From positions 124,001 through 188,000 of the forward strand of contig CBDIHL010000044.1 of the NCBI GenBank assembly GCA_965279125.1: DNA of 64,000 bases, given 5' to 3'. Shown piece after piece: positions 1-8,156 of this stretch; positions within the stretch are counted from its first letter, which is position 1, and every line of letters begins with the position of its first letter. The notes under the pieces are model-generated. The model was not told where the DNA came from, did not search any database, and was given only the letters and a program-made list of their open reading frames with translations. A program made the position numbers and the translations under genes. This stretch comes from Dinoroseobacter sp965279125 (GTDB taxonomy: Bacteria; Pseudomonadota; Alphaproteobacteria; Rhodobacterales; Rhodobacteraceae).

Positions 1-562
1 CGGTATCGCGGTTGCGCCCTTTGTAGACTGTGGCTTGACGAAACACGCCCTCGTAACTGAACCCAAACCGCTGGGCCGCGCGGCGCGAGGGGATGTTCAA
101 GGCGTCGCATTTCCACTCGAACCGCCGGTAGCCCGCCGTGAAGACCCAGTTCATCATCAGATAAATTGCCTCGGTCGCGGCGCGTGTGCCTTGGGCGAGC
201 GGAGAAAAGTTGATGTGACCAACTTCGATACTGCCTGCCTCGGGGTCTATGCGCAGAAAGCTGAGCACACCCTGCGCGCGGCCCGACGCCTTGTCGCGCA
301 GCGCAAAAAACAGCGGATCGCTACCCGCCTCCGTCACGCTGCGCACCCATTTGTGGTAAGTGGCCGCCGAATGGAACGGGCCGTAGGGCATATAATCCCA
401 AATGGCGTCATTGGTGGCATTGGCACGGTGCAGGTCAGCGGCATGGATTTCCGCATCCAGCCGTTCCAGCCGAACATATCGGCCCTCCAGCGTCGCGCCA
501 TCTGGACGCGGCGGCGGCGTCCAGTTGGGCAAAGGGGCGCCGAAACGCGCAGATTGGCTCAT
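1..562 (-). CDS. GNAT family N-acetyltransferase (3' end cut by window edge)
   Basis: The reverse strand reads from an ATG at 562 with no stop before the window edge, giving about 187 residues that begin MSQSARFGAPLPNW. The product resembles RimJ/RimL-type GNAT enzymes that transfer an acetyl group from acetyl-CoA to an amine. The late segment contains RAAQRFGFSYEGVFRQA, the usual GNAT end pattern (N-x-x-S-x-x-A-x-x-x-G-F-x-x-E-G-x-x-R). A GAGGAG ribosome site lies about 8 bases before the ATG. The substrate cannot be told; several relatives act on ribosomal protein N-termini, others on small molecules. It reads away from the small gene at 740. Confidence 0.85.
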   Translation of the reverse strand, partial: MSQSARFGAPLPNWTPPPRPDGATLEGRYVRLERLDAEIHAADLHRANATNDAIWDYMPYGPFHSAATYHKWVRSVTEAGSDPLFFALRDKASGRAQGVLSFLRIDPEAGSIEVGHINFSPLAQGTRAATEAIYLMMNWVFTAGYRRFEWKCDALNIPSRRAAQRFGFSYEGVFRQATVYKGRNRDT

Positions 563-739
563 AATTGTTTCTCCTCGAGCAACATCTTACGCCCGCTGTT
601 GCTCCTTGTTCAACAGTCGCAGCAAAGCCGCCTCACGGCCAGCAAATGGCGCGATCCTGCCCCAATTGATGCCCCGATTGACCCATAGCAAGATAGGACA
701 TCAGCCCCTGGGGGGGCGTCTGCTAAAGGAATGTCTCGC

Positions 740-916
740 ATGGCCAAAAAAGCCAAAACGCGGGCACGTCGCAAGCGTAAGCAAAGCGGCGGGTCCGGTG
801 CTGCCACACTGATCCTGTTGACTGCCATCGGCGTGGGTCTGTTCATTGGAATTGTCGGGTTCGAAGCCGGGGCCTCTGCCGGGGATGCCGCGCGCGCGAC
901 GGGGATGCTGAACTAG
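740..916 (+). CDS. Small basic single-pass membrane protein, unknown function
   Basis: This 58-residue protein begins MAKKAKTRARRKRKQ, a strongly basic cytoplasmic tail, followed by one hydrophobic segment (about residues 22-42, ATLILLTAIGVGLFIGIVGF) and a short tail. An in-frame ATG lies at 731, but the AAAGGA ribosome site at 725-730 touches it and sits 9 bases before the ATG at 740, so 740 is preferred. I do not recognise the family. It ends 4 bases from the convergent DUF1501 gene. The hydrophobic segment and good ribosome site support a real gene, but nothing indicates a role. Confidence 0.5.
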   Translation: MAKKAKTRARRKRKQSGGSGAATLILLTAIGVGLFIGIVGFEAGASAGDAARATGMLN

Positions 917-920
917 AGGG

Positions 921-2138
921 CTAACTGCGGATCAGACCGGGATCGCTGCCAAGCTCTAGTCCTGGAAACACCGTCCCTTCCAGCAACCCCGCGTTCACCC
1001 CGTAAGCCCCGCGCAATGCCCAAGCTGCATAGCGGCGCACATCGTCGATCGGCGTCAGATCACGGCGCTCGAGCAGGTCCGCCTCGGCCAAGCCCGGCCA
1101 CGCGCCAAAAAGCTTACCGCCATGCAACGCGCCCCCGGCCATAACCATCGTCCCTCCGGTCCCATGATCGGTGCCGCGCGCGCCGTTCTCCGCCGCCGTG
1201 CGCCCAAATTCGGTCATTGCCAGCACGGTTGTCTTGCCCCAGATCGGCCCCAGATCGGCGCGCAACGTCTCGATGGCCGTCACGAGGCGCCCCAACGCCC
1301 GCCGCACGCCGCCTGCCTGATTGCGGTGCGTGTCCCATCCAGTCAGCGAAAACGCTGCAAGCCGCGTGTTTTCCCGCAAACGCATCGCCGCAAAACCGGC
1401 CAATTGCGCCGCCCCGTCGGCTTGGCGAATGTCGGTCATGGCGCCCTCGGCCATCATCTGCTGCTCGCCCAGCGATCCGATCTCTTCGGACAGCCCGAGG
1501 CTTTCAGCCAGATCAAGCGCATCGCTGGAGGCGGCATGAAACAACGGATCTTTGGCATAAATGCGCTCCAGCAAAAGGCGCGCTTGCGGTGTCAGATCAA
1601 GACGCGTGGCGGGCGACCAACTGCTGATCCGCGCGGCCCCGGACAAGATCAGCGGCACCTCGCGACCAATGGCAAAGGCGGTCTCGGCCTCGGCCCCGGG
1701 CAGCGCGCTCAGCAAACGGTTCATCCAACCGCCGCGCACGGACCCGACCGGCACGTCCATTCCGGTGCCCGCTTCCAGCATGTCTTGCCCGTCAAAATGA
1801 CTGCGCTGCCCCCGGTAAGGCGTTGAAACTGCCGGAGCAAACGCCAACTCGCCCGCCGCCCAAAGCGGGCGCAAAGGCTCAAGCGCGGGATGCAGCGCGA
1901 AGCCATTGGCCACCTCTGCCCCTGCATCTTCGCGGCTGAGCGTTGGGCGCAGCCTGGCGAAATCGGGATCGAACTGCGGTTGCAACGCCGCCATGCCATC
2001 CATCCCGCCGCGCAAGATGATCACCACCAGCCGCGCATCGCCGGGCATCGACGCGAAGGTCATGGTCGTGGTTAATGGATGGGCCGCGAGCGAGCAGCCC
2101 AGCGCCCCCAACCCCTTTAGAACTGCGCGACGTTTCAT
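921..2138 (-). CDS. DUF1501 family protein, Tat-exported
   Basis: The 405-residue product begins MKRRAVLKGLGALG, a twin-arginine signal (KRRAVLK plus hydrophobic stretch), so it is probably exported folded. The body fits DUF1501, a sulfatase/alkaline-phosphatase-like fold, with the typical run VVIILRGGMDGMAAL near the start and TVLAMTEFGRTAAENGARG, then GTDHGTGG, near residues 305-330. Families of this type are usually encoded next to DUF1800 proteins, as here: the DUF1800 gene ends 12 bases upstream, so the two form one operon. Biochemical function is not established for the family; a role in extracellular matrix or secretion is only suggested in other bacteria. Confidence 0.9.
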   Translation of the reverse strand: MKRRAVLKGLGALGCSLAAHPLTTTMTFASMPGDARLVVIILRGGMDGMAALQPQFDPDFARLRPTLSREDAGAEVANGFALHPALEPLRPLWAAGELAFAPAVSTPYRGQRSHFDGQDMLEAGTGMDVPVGSVRGGWMNRLLSALPGAEAETAFAIGREVPLILSGAARISSWSPATRLDLTPQARLLLERIYAKDPLFHAASSDALDLAESLGLSEEIGSLGEQQMMAEGAMTDIRQADGAAQLAGFAAMRLRENTRLAAFSLTGWDTHRNQAGGVRRALGRLVTAIETLRADLGPIWGKTTVLAMTEFGRTAAENGARGTDHGTGGTMVMAGGALHGGKLFGAWPGLAEADLLERRDLTPIDDVRRYAAWALRGAYGVNAGLLEGTVFPGLELGSDPGLIRS

Positions 2139-2150
2139 GGACAGTTCCTC

Positions 2151-3515
2151 CTAGCGGCGGTGAAATTCGGGCGCGGACAAGATCAGTCCGACGCCTTCCC
2201 AACGCGTCTCGGCCGCGCGGGCCGCAAACTGGGTCTCGGCGCTGGCGAGCGGGCCGAGAGCGGTCTCCACAAAGCTGCGCGGATCGGGCAGATCGCGGCG
2301 GATCTCGGACGGTGCAGACATCGCCCAGCTGATCCGAGCGGCCAGACCCTGCGGCGTGATCCAATCCTCGGCGGCCTCGGGCCATCCATCGGGACCGGGG
2401 GCTTCGCGGTGCGGCTGGCCCATCGCTTCAAGCGGCAGATCAAACAAATTGCGCAGCTCCAGATTGCTGAGGCCTGATAATCTGGCCTGTTCCGGTGCCA
2501 GCGCCCGCATCCCCGACAGCACAAAATCAAGCGGGCGCAGCACCTTATGGCCAAAGCTGGCATGGGTTGCGGGGTGGTCGATCAGCACGCCCGTGACCGC
2601 GGCCAGATCTCCTTGCGTGCGCTGAAACGTCTGAGTCAAATCGGCAACCAACGCCGCATCGGGCGTATCGGAGGTGAAATGCACCGCCAGTTTGCGCGCG
2701 ATATGCGCCGCCGTTGCCGGATGCGCCGCCAGATCGTCGAGCGCTGCCAACACGTCATCCAACTGCGCGCGCCCATCACCGCCATAGCTGCGCCCCAGCA
2801 CCGTCTCGGCCCCCGGTTCAGCCAGATGCGGACGGAAGGAAAACCCTCCAAAATCTGCCCGCATCCCGGTGAACAGCTCGGCCAATTGGCGCACATCATC
2901 TTGGGTATAAGGCCCGCCCACCCCCAGCGTGTGCAGCTCGAGCACCTCGCGCGCAAGGTTCTCGTTCAAGCCGCGCCCGGTGCGCCGCCCGCCATCGCTA
3001 TTGGGCCCAACGGCGGTCGCTTGATCGAGATAGAGCAGCATCGCCGGATGCGTCACCACCGCTTTCAACATGTCCGAAAACCGCCCTGCCACATGCGGGC
3101 GCACCGCATTTTCAGTGAAAAGCGGCACAAACGCCCGCAAGCGCACCGGCGGAATGCGCACGGTGAAGTGGTCTTGCCAAAACTCGGTCAGCCTGTCTGC
3201 TAGTGGCACCGGCGTATGCGTGACCCGCAAAAGCATCTGCCGACGCGCCCCGAACACCACATTCATCACACCCCGGCTGGCATCGCGACGGGCAAGGCGG
3301 TTTGCCTCGCTCGGATCATCGCGCAGCGCCCGATTGGCGATCACGAATTGCTCCATCGCGGTGAACGCATCGGCGCTTTTGGGCGTGTCGAAGACAAGGC
3401 CGGGGTCAGGCGCATAGAGCGCGTCCAGCCACCCCGCAACGCCCTTCGGCGGCGCGAAAAGCGGCGAGAGGCCATAGCCAAAGCGCATGGCAAGCTGTGA
3501 GTCAGTCAAGCTCAT
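2151..3515 (-). CDS. DUF1800 domain-containing protein
   Basis: The 454-residue protein matches DUF1800: an N-terminal RFGYGLSP segment, LTEFWQDHFTVR around residue 115, NENLAREVLELHTLGV around residue 185 and YTQDDVRQLAELFTG shortly after, all hallmark stretches of the family. No signal peptide is evident. It is the first gene of a two-gene operon with the Tat-exported DUF1501 protein 12 bases downstream; the pairing is seen across many proteobacteria. The function is unknown. The C-terminus (LILSAPEFHRR) also fits the family. Confidence 0.9.
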   Translation of the reverse strand: MSLTDSQLAMRFGYGLSPLFAPPKGVAGWLDALYAPDPGLVFDTPKSADAFTAMEQFVIANRALRDDPSEANRLARRDASRGVMNVVFGARRQMLLRVTHTPVPLADRLTEFWQDHFTVRIPPVRLRAFVPLFTENAVRPHVAGRFSDMLKAVVTHPAMLLYLDQATAVGPNSDGGRRTGRGLNENLAREVLELHTLGVGGPYTQDDVRQLAELFTGMRADFGGFSFRPHLAEPGAETVLGRSYGGDGRAQLDDVLAALDDLAAHPATAAHIARKLAVHFTSDTPDAALVADLTQTFQRTQGDLAAVTGVLIDHPATHASFGHKVLRPLDFVLSGMRALAPEQARLSGLSNLELRNLFDLPLEAMGQPHREAPGPDGWPEAAEDWITPQGLAARISWAMSAPSEIRRDLPDPRSFVETALGPLASAETQFAARAAETRWEGVGLILSAPEFHRR

Positions 3516-3589
3516 ACGCTATATCTAGGGCACGGGGCGGGCTGCGCCTAGAAGGCACGGCCCTGCATATCGATCAAATGCGCGCTAAA

Positions 3590-5362
3590 TCAGTCCGGCT
3601 TAACGATGCGCAGCCCCAATTCGCGCAGTTGCGCATTCGTCGCCTCGGCAGGCCCGCCCAGCATCAGGTCTTCGGCGCGTTGGGTCATCGGGAACATGAT
3701 CACCTCGCGGATATTCGGCTCGTCGGCGAGCAACATAACCATCCGGTCAATGCCCGCCGCACAGCCGCCATGGGGAGGTGCCCCGTATTTGAACGCGTTG
3801 AGCATTCCGCCAAAGCGCTTTTCGACCTCGTCAGCACCGTAGCCAGCGGTCTCGAACGCTTTGACCATAATGTCAGCGCGGTGGTTTCGGATGGCTCCCG
3901 AAATCAGCTCGTAACCGTTGCAGGCGAGGTCATATTGGTAGCCGAGGATGTCTTCGGGGTCCTTGTCGAACGCGTCGATCCCGCCTTGGGGCATCGAGAA
4001 GGGGTTGTGGCTGAAATCAACCGCGCCCTCATCGTCACGCTCGTACATCGGGAAATCGACGATCCAACAGAACTGGAAGCTGTCTTTGTCGGTCAGCTTG
4101 AGCTCTTCCCCGATGACGGTGCGCGCACGGCCCGCGACGCCCTCAAAAGCTGCGGGTTTGCCGCCGAGGAAGAAGGCCGCATCGCCAACCTCAAGACCAA
4201 GCTGCTGGCGGATCGCCTCGGTGCGCTCGGGGCCGATATTCTTGGCCAGCGGGCCTGCGGCTTCCATGCCCTCGCCCTGATCGCGCCAGAAAATATAGCC
4301 CATCCCTGGCAGGCCCTGTTCCTGCGCGAACTTGTTCATCCGGTCGCAGAACTTGCGGCTGCCGCCCTTGGGGGCCGGGATCGCGCGGATTTCCGTGCCC
4401 TCTTGTTCGAGCAGCTTGGCGAAGATCGCGAAGCCAGAGCCTGCGAAATGATCCGACACGACCTGCATCTTGATCGGGTTGCGCAGATCGGGCTTGTCGG
4501 TGCCATACCACAAGGCCGCGTCGCGGTAGCTGATCCGGGGAATGTCCTTCTCGACCCGCTTGCCTGCGCCGAACCGCTCAAAACATCCCAGCATCACAGG
4601 CTCGATCGTGGCGAAGACGTCTTCCTGTTCGACAAAGCTCATTTCCAGGTCGAGCTGGTAGAAGTCCGTCGGCGAGCGGTCGGCGCGCGGATCTTCATCG
4701 CGGAAACACGGTGCGATCTGGAAATACTTGTCGAACCCGCCAACCATGATCAGCTGCTTGAATTGCTGCGGGGCCTGCGGCAGCGCATAGAACTTGCCGG
4801 GATGCAGGCGCGAGGGCACGAGGAAGTCGCGCGCACCCTCGGGGCTGGAGGCAGTGATAATGGGCGTCTGGAACTCGGTGAAGCCGCGATCCCACATCCG
4901 CTCGCGCAGGTCCTGCACCACGCGGCTGCGCAACATAATGTTTTCGTGCAGTTTTTCGCGGCGCAAGTCGAGGTAGCGATATTTCAGGCGGGTTTCTTCG
5001 GGGTAGTCCTGATCGCCGAAGACCGGCAGCGGCAGCTCGTCGGCAGCGCCCAGCACTTCGAGACCGCGCACAAACACCTCGACCTCGCCCGTGGGAATCT
5101 TGGGGTTTACGAGGCTCGCGTCACGCGCTTTGACCTCGCCATCGATGCGAATGCACCACTCGCTGCGCACCTTTTCAACCTCGTTGAAAACCGGGCTGTC
5201 GGGGTCGCACAGCACCTGCGTCATGCCGTAATGGTCGCGCAGGTCGATGAACAAAACGCCGCCATGGTCGCGCACCCGGTGCACCCAGCCCGACAGGCGC
5301 ACGGTTTCGCCCACATTGTCTTTGGTCAATCCGGCGCAAGTGGTGGAGCGATAGGCGTGCAT
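3590..5362 (-). CDS. aspS: Aspartyl-tRNA synthetase
   Basis: This 590-residue protein charges tRNA-Asp with aspartate in the cytoplasm. It has the bacterial layout: N-terminal OB-fold anticodon-binding domain (VRLSGWVHRVRDHGGVLFID, about residues 20-40), class II catalytic core, and the bacterial GAD insertion. Motif 2 is FRDEDPRADRSPTDFYQLD near residue 215, and motif 3 is near residue 540 (GIDRMVMLLADEPNIRE). Length equals the family norm. The start MHAYRSTTCAGL is standard. The next gene downstream on this strand lies over 70 bases away. The sequence alone does not say whether it also charges tRNA-Asn. Confidence 0.98.
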   Translation of the reverse strand: MHAYRSTTCAGLTKDNVGETVRLSGWVHRVRDHGGVLFIDLRDHYGMTQVLCDPDSPVFNEVEKVRSEWCIRIDGEVKARDASLVNPKIPTGEVEVFVRGLEVLGAADELPLPVFGDQDYPEETRLKYRYLDLRREKLHENIMLRSRVVQDLRERMWDRGFTEFQTPIITASSPEGARDFLVPSRLHPGKFYALPQAPQQFKQLIMVGGFDKYFQIAPCFRDEDPRADRSPTDFYQLDLEMSFVEQEDVFATIEPVMLGCFERFGAGKRVEKDIPRISYRDAALWYGTDKPDLRNPIKMQVVSDHFAGSGFAIFAKLLEQEGTEIRAIPAPKGGSRKFCDRMNKFAQEQGLPGMGYIFWRDQGEGMEAAGPLAKNIGPERTEAIRQQLGLEVGDAAFFLGGKPAAFEGVAGRARTVIGEELKLTDKDSFQFCWIVDFPMYERDDEGAVDFSHNPFSMPQGGIDAFDKDPEDILGYQYDLACNGYELISGAIRNHRADIMVKAFETAGYGADEVEKRFGGMLNAFKYGAPPHGGCAAGIDRMVMLLADEPNIREVIMFPMTQRAEDLMLGGPAEATNAQLRELGLRIVKPD

Positions 5363-5461
5363 GAGGGCGGCTTTCGGCTGAAAATAAAGGGTCGCGCCGA
5401 TACACTAGGAAGGGGGGCAGAAGTCAACCCGGACGCCTCGTCTTTGCTTTTTCAAATATCC

Positions 5462-6079
5462 CTAGCGCGGCAGCAAAGTCAGCACGAAACGGCAGGCTTT
5501 GGCGCTTTGTGCACAACACGCGACCTCGCGCGCGCGGTAGCGGCGTGACGCGAGCGTGGTAAACAGCGTCTCAAACACCGCTTCGTGCCAGCGACATAGC
5601 GTGTCCTCGGAGACTTCCCCGCGCACCACGGGGTTATCGACAATCTCGAACACCAAGGGCTTTCGCCCGGCGATGCGGAATGTGCCGGATCCCGCGAAGG
5701 TCCAGCTGTGCTTTTCAATCGCCCGCGCCAATATCTGCGCCGCCATCCGCGCAGGAAGTACGCGCAGCGCAAGTTGTGCAGGCTTCGGGATCCGGTGCGC
5801 CATGATATAGCGCGCTGTCCGTTCCCCGGCATCCCATGCGTATTTTTGGGCCACATCCGGCCAGCCCGCGCGCATCGCCTGATGCACATCCGCGACCGGG
5901 CCTTCGGGGATCATACCGTCGGCACCGGGCATCTGCTCGACCCCGCCCGCATGAAAAATCGCATCGCGCAGGGCCTCGCCACCCTCGGCTTCAAGCACAT
6001 CAGCCAGTTGCAACAGCGCGTTTGGGCCGATCAGGGCGGGTCGGATCACGTCAGGGGGTGGCGCAAGCGCCGAAGCCAT
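5462..6079 (-). CDS. bchJ: Bacteriochlorophyll biosynthesis protein BchJ (V4R domain)
   Basis: The 205-residue protein matches BchJ, a V4R-domain protein linked to 4-vinyl chlorophyllide reduction. BchJ is now thought to be an accessory or porphyrin-binding factor rather than the reductase itself. Visible family features are the N-terminal IGPNALLQLADVLEAEGG and the C-terminal WHEAVFETLFTTL followed by a cysteine-bearing REVACCAQSAKACRF, typical of V4R zinc/cysteine clusters. It starts 3 bases after the bchE stop, so the two are cotranscribed in the usual bchE-bchJ order. Downstream there is no bchG; aspS follows instead. Confidence 0.9.
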   Translation of the reverse strand: MASALAPPPDVIRPALIGPNALLQLADVLEAEGGEALRDAIFHAGGVEQMPGADGMIPEGPVADVHQAMRAGWPDVAQKYAWDAGERTARYIMAHRIPKPAQLALRVLPARMAAQILARAIEKHSWTFAGSGTFRIAGRKPLVFEIVDNPVVRGEVSEDTLCRWHEAVFETLFTTLASRRYRAREVACCAQSAKACRFVLTLLPR

Positions 6080-6082
6080 GGC

Positions 6083-7741
6083 TCAGACCTCCTCCATCTG
6101 CTGGGAGCCACCGCCGCAGGCCATAACCGGCTCGCGCGCTTCGCGTTTGACATCAGCGCCGTTGGGCATTTTGAACGCGCCCGCCTGAAGCGCCTTCTTG
6201 CGCGCGCGCTTGATGGAGGCTTTGTCCTGCACGCTTTCCCAATCGTCGAGCTGTGCTTTGGCGATGGTCCGGGTGCGGTCGAAGTTGAAGTTGACCTTAT
6301 CCTTAGATTGCGGCCCCCAATAATCGACCTTGCCCAGATCATAGAACTTCCGCTCAAACCCGGCTTTGAGGAACGCCTTGAGACAGCCCAGCAGGTATTT
6401 GCGCCGGTAGCCGGTCCCGCGCCATGGGTAATGGAACAGCGCTTTTTGACTGTAGAAGCGACGGTAGTTGTTCATCACGTGGTCAAGGAGTTCGCCCCGA
6501 TCCATCGCTTCGGGCTTCATAATCGGCGTGACGAAATTGTATTTCGAGAAATCAAAAATCTCGACCTTATCGCCCAGTTCCTGGAACAGAGGCGTGAACG
6601 GCCACGGCGTGTACATCGCCCAGTTGGCCAGATCGGGCTGCCAATCCCAGGCCATCTTGTAGGTTTCTTCCAGCGTCTCGTGCGTCTCGTTATCAAGGCC
6701 GACGATGAACTGCGCTTCCACAAAGATGTCGGCTTCGCGCAGCAGGCGGATCGCCTCTTTATTCTCGCCGACCTTGGTCTCTTTGTTGAACACATCGAGT
6801 TTCAATTGCGCGGCGGCTTCGGTCCCCAGCGACACGTGGACGAGGCCCGCACGCCGGTAAAGCCCGAGCAACTCTTTGTCGCGCATGATGTCGGTGACGC
6901 GGGTGTTGATGCCCCATTGGATCTTTTCGGGCAAACCCCTCGCGATCAACTCCTCGCAGAACTGGATGAATTTCTTGCGGTTGATCGTGGGTTCTTCGTC
7001 CGCAAGAATAAAGAAGCCGACGCCGTGATTGTTGACCAGATCTTCAATCTCATCGACCACTTTCAGCGGATCGCGCACCCGGTAGTCGCGCCAGAATTTC
7101 CACTGCGAGCAGAAAGAGCATGTGAACGGGCAGCCGCGCGCCATGTTAGGGATCGCCACCTTCACCCCAAGCGGCACATAGATATACTTGTCCCACTCAA
7201 GGAAGGACCAATCCGGCGTGATCGCGTCGAGGTCTTTGACCGTGCTCGCCGCTTGCGTGGCCTTGATGACATCGCCGTCCTTGAACGCGAGGCCTTTGAT
7301 CTTGTGCTTGTCGGCCTCGTAGCGACCATCAGCGACAGCCTGCATCAGCTCGACAATGATCTCTTCGCCCTCGCCGCGCACGATCACATCGACATGGGGT
7401 GCCTCGGTCAGCACCTGCTTATACATAAAGGTCGCGTGGATCCCGCCCATGACCCGCAACGCGTTCGGCACGACGCGCTCGGAAATGGCAAGCACCTCTT
7501 CGGCCTTGTAGATGGAGGGCGTGATCGCGGTGACGCCGACCACGTCTGGTTGCAACTCGGCCAGCTTCACGGCCAATTCGCCATCGGGGATGTCGTTGGT
7601 CATGGCATCAATGAAGTGGATATCATCGAAGCCTTTGGATTTCAGGGCTCCAGCCAGATAGGCAGCCCAGGCAGGCGGCCAATTGCCAGCGATTTCCGCC
7701 CCGCCCGAGTGATAGTTCGGATGAATGAGGACAATGCGCAT
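6083..7741 (-). CDS. bchE: Mg-protoporphyrin IX monomethyl ester oxidative cyclase, anaerobic (BchE)
   Basis: This 552-residue radical-SAM/B12 enzyme makes the fifth (isocyclic) ring of bacteriochlorophyll without O2. The N-terminal cobalamin-binding domain (MRIVLIHPNYHSGGAEIAG, then MGGIHATF near residue 90) is followed by the radical-SAM cluster motif CPFTCSFC (CX3CX2C, near residue 200). The start at 7741 is chosen because AAGGAG lies 8 bases upstream; an in-frame GTG at 7780 falls inside the control region and lacks a site. bchJ follows after 3 bases. The 89-base gap upstream holds a PpsR-type and an FnrL-type site, fitting light/oxygen control. Presence of this gene indicates a phototroph. 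Confidence 0.97.
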   Translation of the reverse strand: MRIVLIHPNYHSGGAEIAGNWPPAWAAYLAGALKSKGFDDIHFIDAMTNDIPDGELAVKLAELQPDVVGVTAITPSIYKAEEVLAISERVVPNALRVMGGIHATFMYKQVLTEAPHVDVIVRGEGEEIIVELMQAVADGRYEADKHKIKGLAFKDGDVIKATQAASTVKDLDAITPDWSFLEWDKYIYVPLGVKVAIPNMARGCPFTCSFCSQWKFWRDYRVRDPLKVVDEIEDLVNNHGVGFFILADEEPTINRKKFIQFCEELIARGLPEKIQWGINTRVTDIMRDKELLGLYRRAGLVHVSLGTEAAAQLKLDVFNKETKVGENKEAIRLLREADIFVEAQFIVGLDNETHETLEETYKMAWDWQPDLANWAMYTPWPFTPLFQELGDKVEIFDFSKYNFVTPIMKPEAMDRGELLDHVMNNYRRFYSQKALFHYPWRGTGYRRKYLLGCLKAFLKAGFERKFYDLGKVDYWGPQSKDKVNFNFDRTRTIAKAQLDDWESVQDKASIKRARKKALQAGAFKMPNGADVKREAREPVMACGGGSQQMEEV

Positions 7742-7773
7742 GGGGCCGACTCCTTGGTTGGTATTGCCCCTAG

Positions 7774-7792
7774 TTGACACTTAATGTGTCAA
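7774..7792. repeat. Perfect inverted repeat upstream of bchE
   Basis: TTGACAC at 7774-7780 is mirrored by GTGTCAA at 7786-7792 around a 5-base centre. It lies 33-51 bases before the bchE start and overlaps the PpsR-type site by six bases. Read toward bchE, the right arm gives TTGACAC, which could also supply a -35 element. The exact role is not known. Confidence 0.6.
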
Positions 7793-7804
7793 CTGTGATT
7801 GACA
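7787..7804. promoter_or_regulatory. Putative PpsR/CrtJ operator of bchEJ
   Basis: TGTCAACTGTGATTGACA matches the PpsR/CrtJ consensus TGT-N12-ACA, in the stronger form TGTC-N10-GACA. PpsR/CrtJ is the redox-sensing repressor of bch, crt and puc genes in purple and aerobic phototrophic bacteria. The site is 46-63 bases upstream of the bchE start, a normal promoter position. Only one match to the spaced consensus was seen here; these repressors often bind two. Confidence 0.75.
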
Positions 7805-7812
7805 CAGATCAA
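7799..7812. promoter_or_regulatory. Putative FnrL site overlapping the PpsR operator
   Basis: TTGACACAGATCAA differs from the FNR/FnrL consensus TTGAT-N4-ATCAA at one base (C for T at the fifth position). It overlaps the last six bases of the PpsR-type site. FnrL is the oxygen-sensing activator known to control bchE in Rhodobacter, so low-oxygen activation of bchEJ is plausible. The overlap suggests mutually exclusive binding, which is inference. Confidence 0.6.
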
Positions 7813-7830
7813 ACCATCCGGACCGCAATC

Positions 7831-8073
7831 TTATTCGACCTCAGTCTCTTCGGTCTCGTCGCCCTCGTCGGCTGGCGCTTCCGCAAAGGTCGTCGAAATC
7901 GTCCGGGCTTCGATGGAGCTGTTCAGCGTCCCGACATTCGTCGTTAAAGCGTCCCACCAGATCGCAATCACGGCGAGCGACATCCCCATAATCGCAGCCG
8001 TCAAAACCACCCAGTCAACGGTCACGGCTCCGTCTTCTTGACGTATAAACACATAAAAATAGCGGCGTGGCAT
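7831..8073 (-). CDS. Flp-type pilin-like small membrane protein
   Basis: The 80-residue product starts MPRRYFYVFIRQEDGAV and contains GAVTVDWVVLTAAIMG, the conserved start of Flp/Fap-type pilin helices in Rhodobacteraceae, then a hydrophobic helix to about residue 42 and an acidic tail (DEGDETEETEVE). The ATG at 8073 has GGAGG 7 bases upstream; longer in-frame extension to 8334 would run into the neighbouring gene and is rejected. No tad/cpa assembly genes are near, so it may be an orphan pilin or pseudopilin. The bchE control region begins just after its stop codon. Confidence 0.75.
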   Translation of the reverse strand: MPRRYFYVFIRQEDGAVTVDWVVLTAAIMGMSLAVIAIWWDALTTNVGTLNSSIEARTISTTFAEAPADEGDETEETEVE

Positions 8074-8156
8074 AAAGCGCCCTCCGAGCAAAGTAAGCAG
8101 ACTTGCCGTTTTTGCGCCCCAAATGCGGCACCGACCCGGCAGAATTCTGGCAAAAT

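Noticed and set aside
3497..5548. 683-codon open frame on the plus strand
   Set aside because: It is the antisense shadow of aspS (a perfect family match on the minus strand) and resembles no protein; GC-rich codon bias leaves long open antisense frames.
5708..7777. 689-codon open frame on the plus strand
   Set aside because: Antisense to bchE and bchJ, which carry clear motifs, ribosome sites and operon spacing.
7742..7780. GTG at 7780 as a longer bchE start
   Set aside because: It would place the start inside the inverted repeat and PpsR/FnrL control region and lacks a ribosome site; the ATG at 7741 has AAGGAG at 8 bases and matches the family N-terminus.
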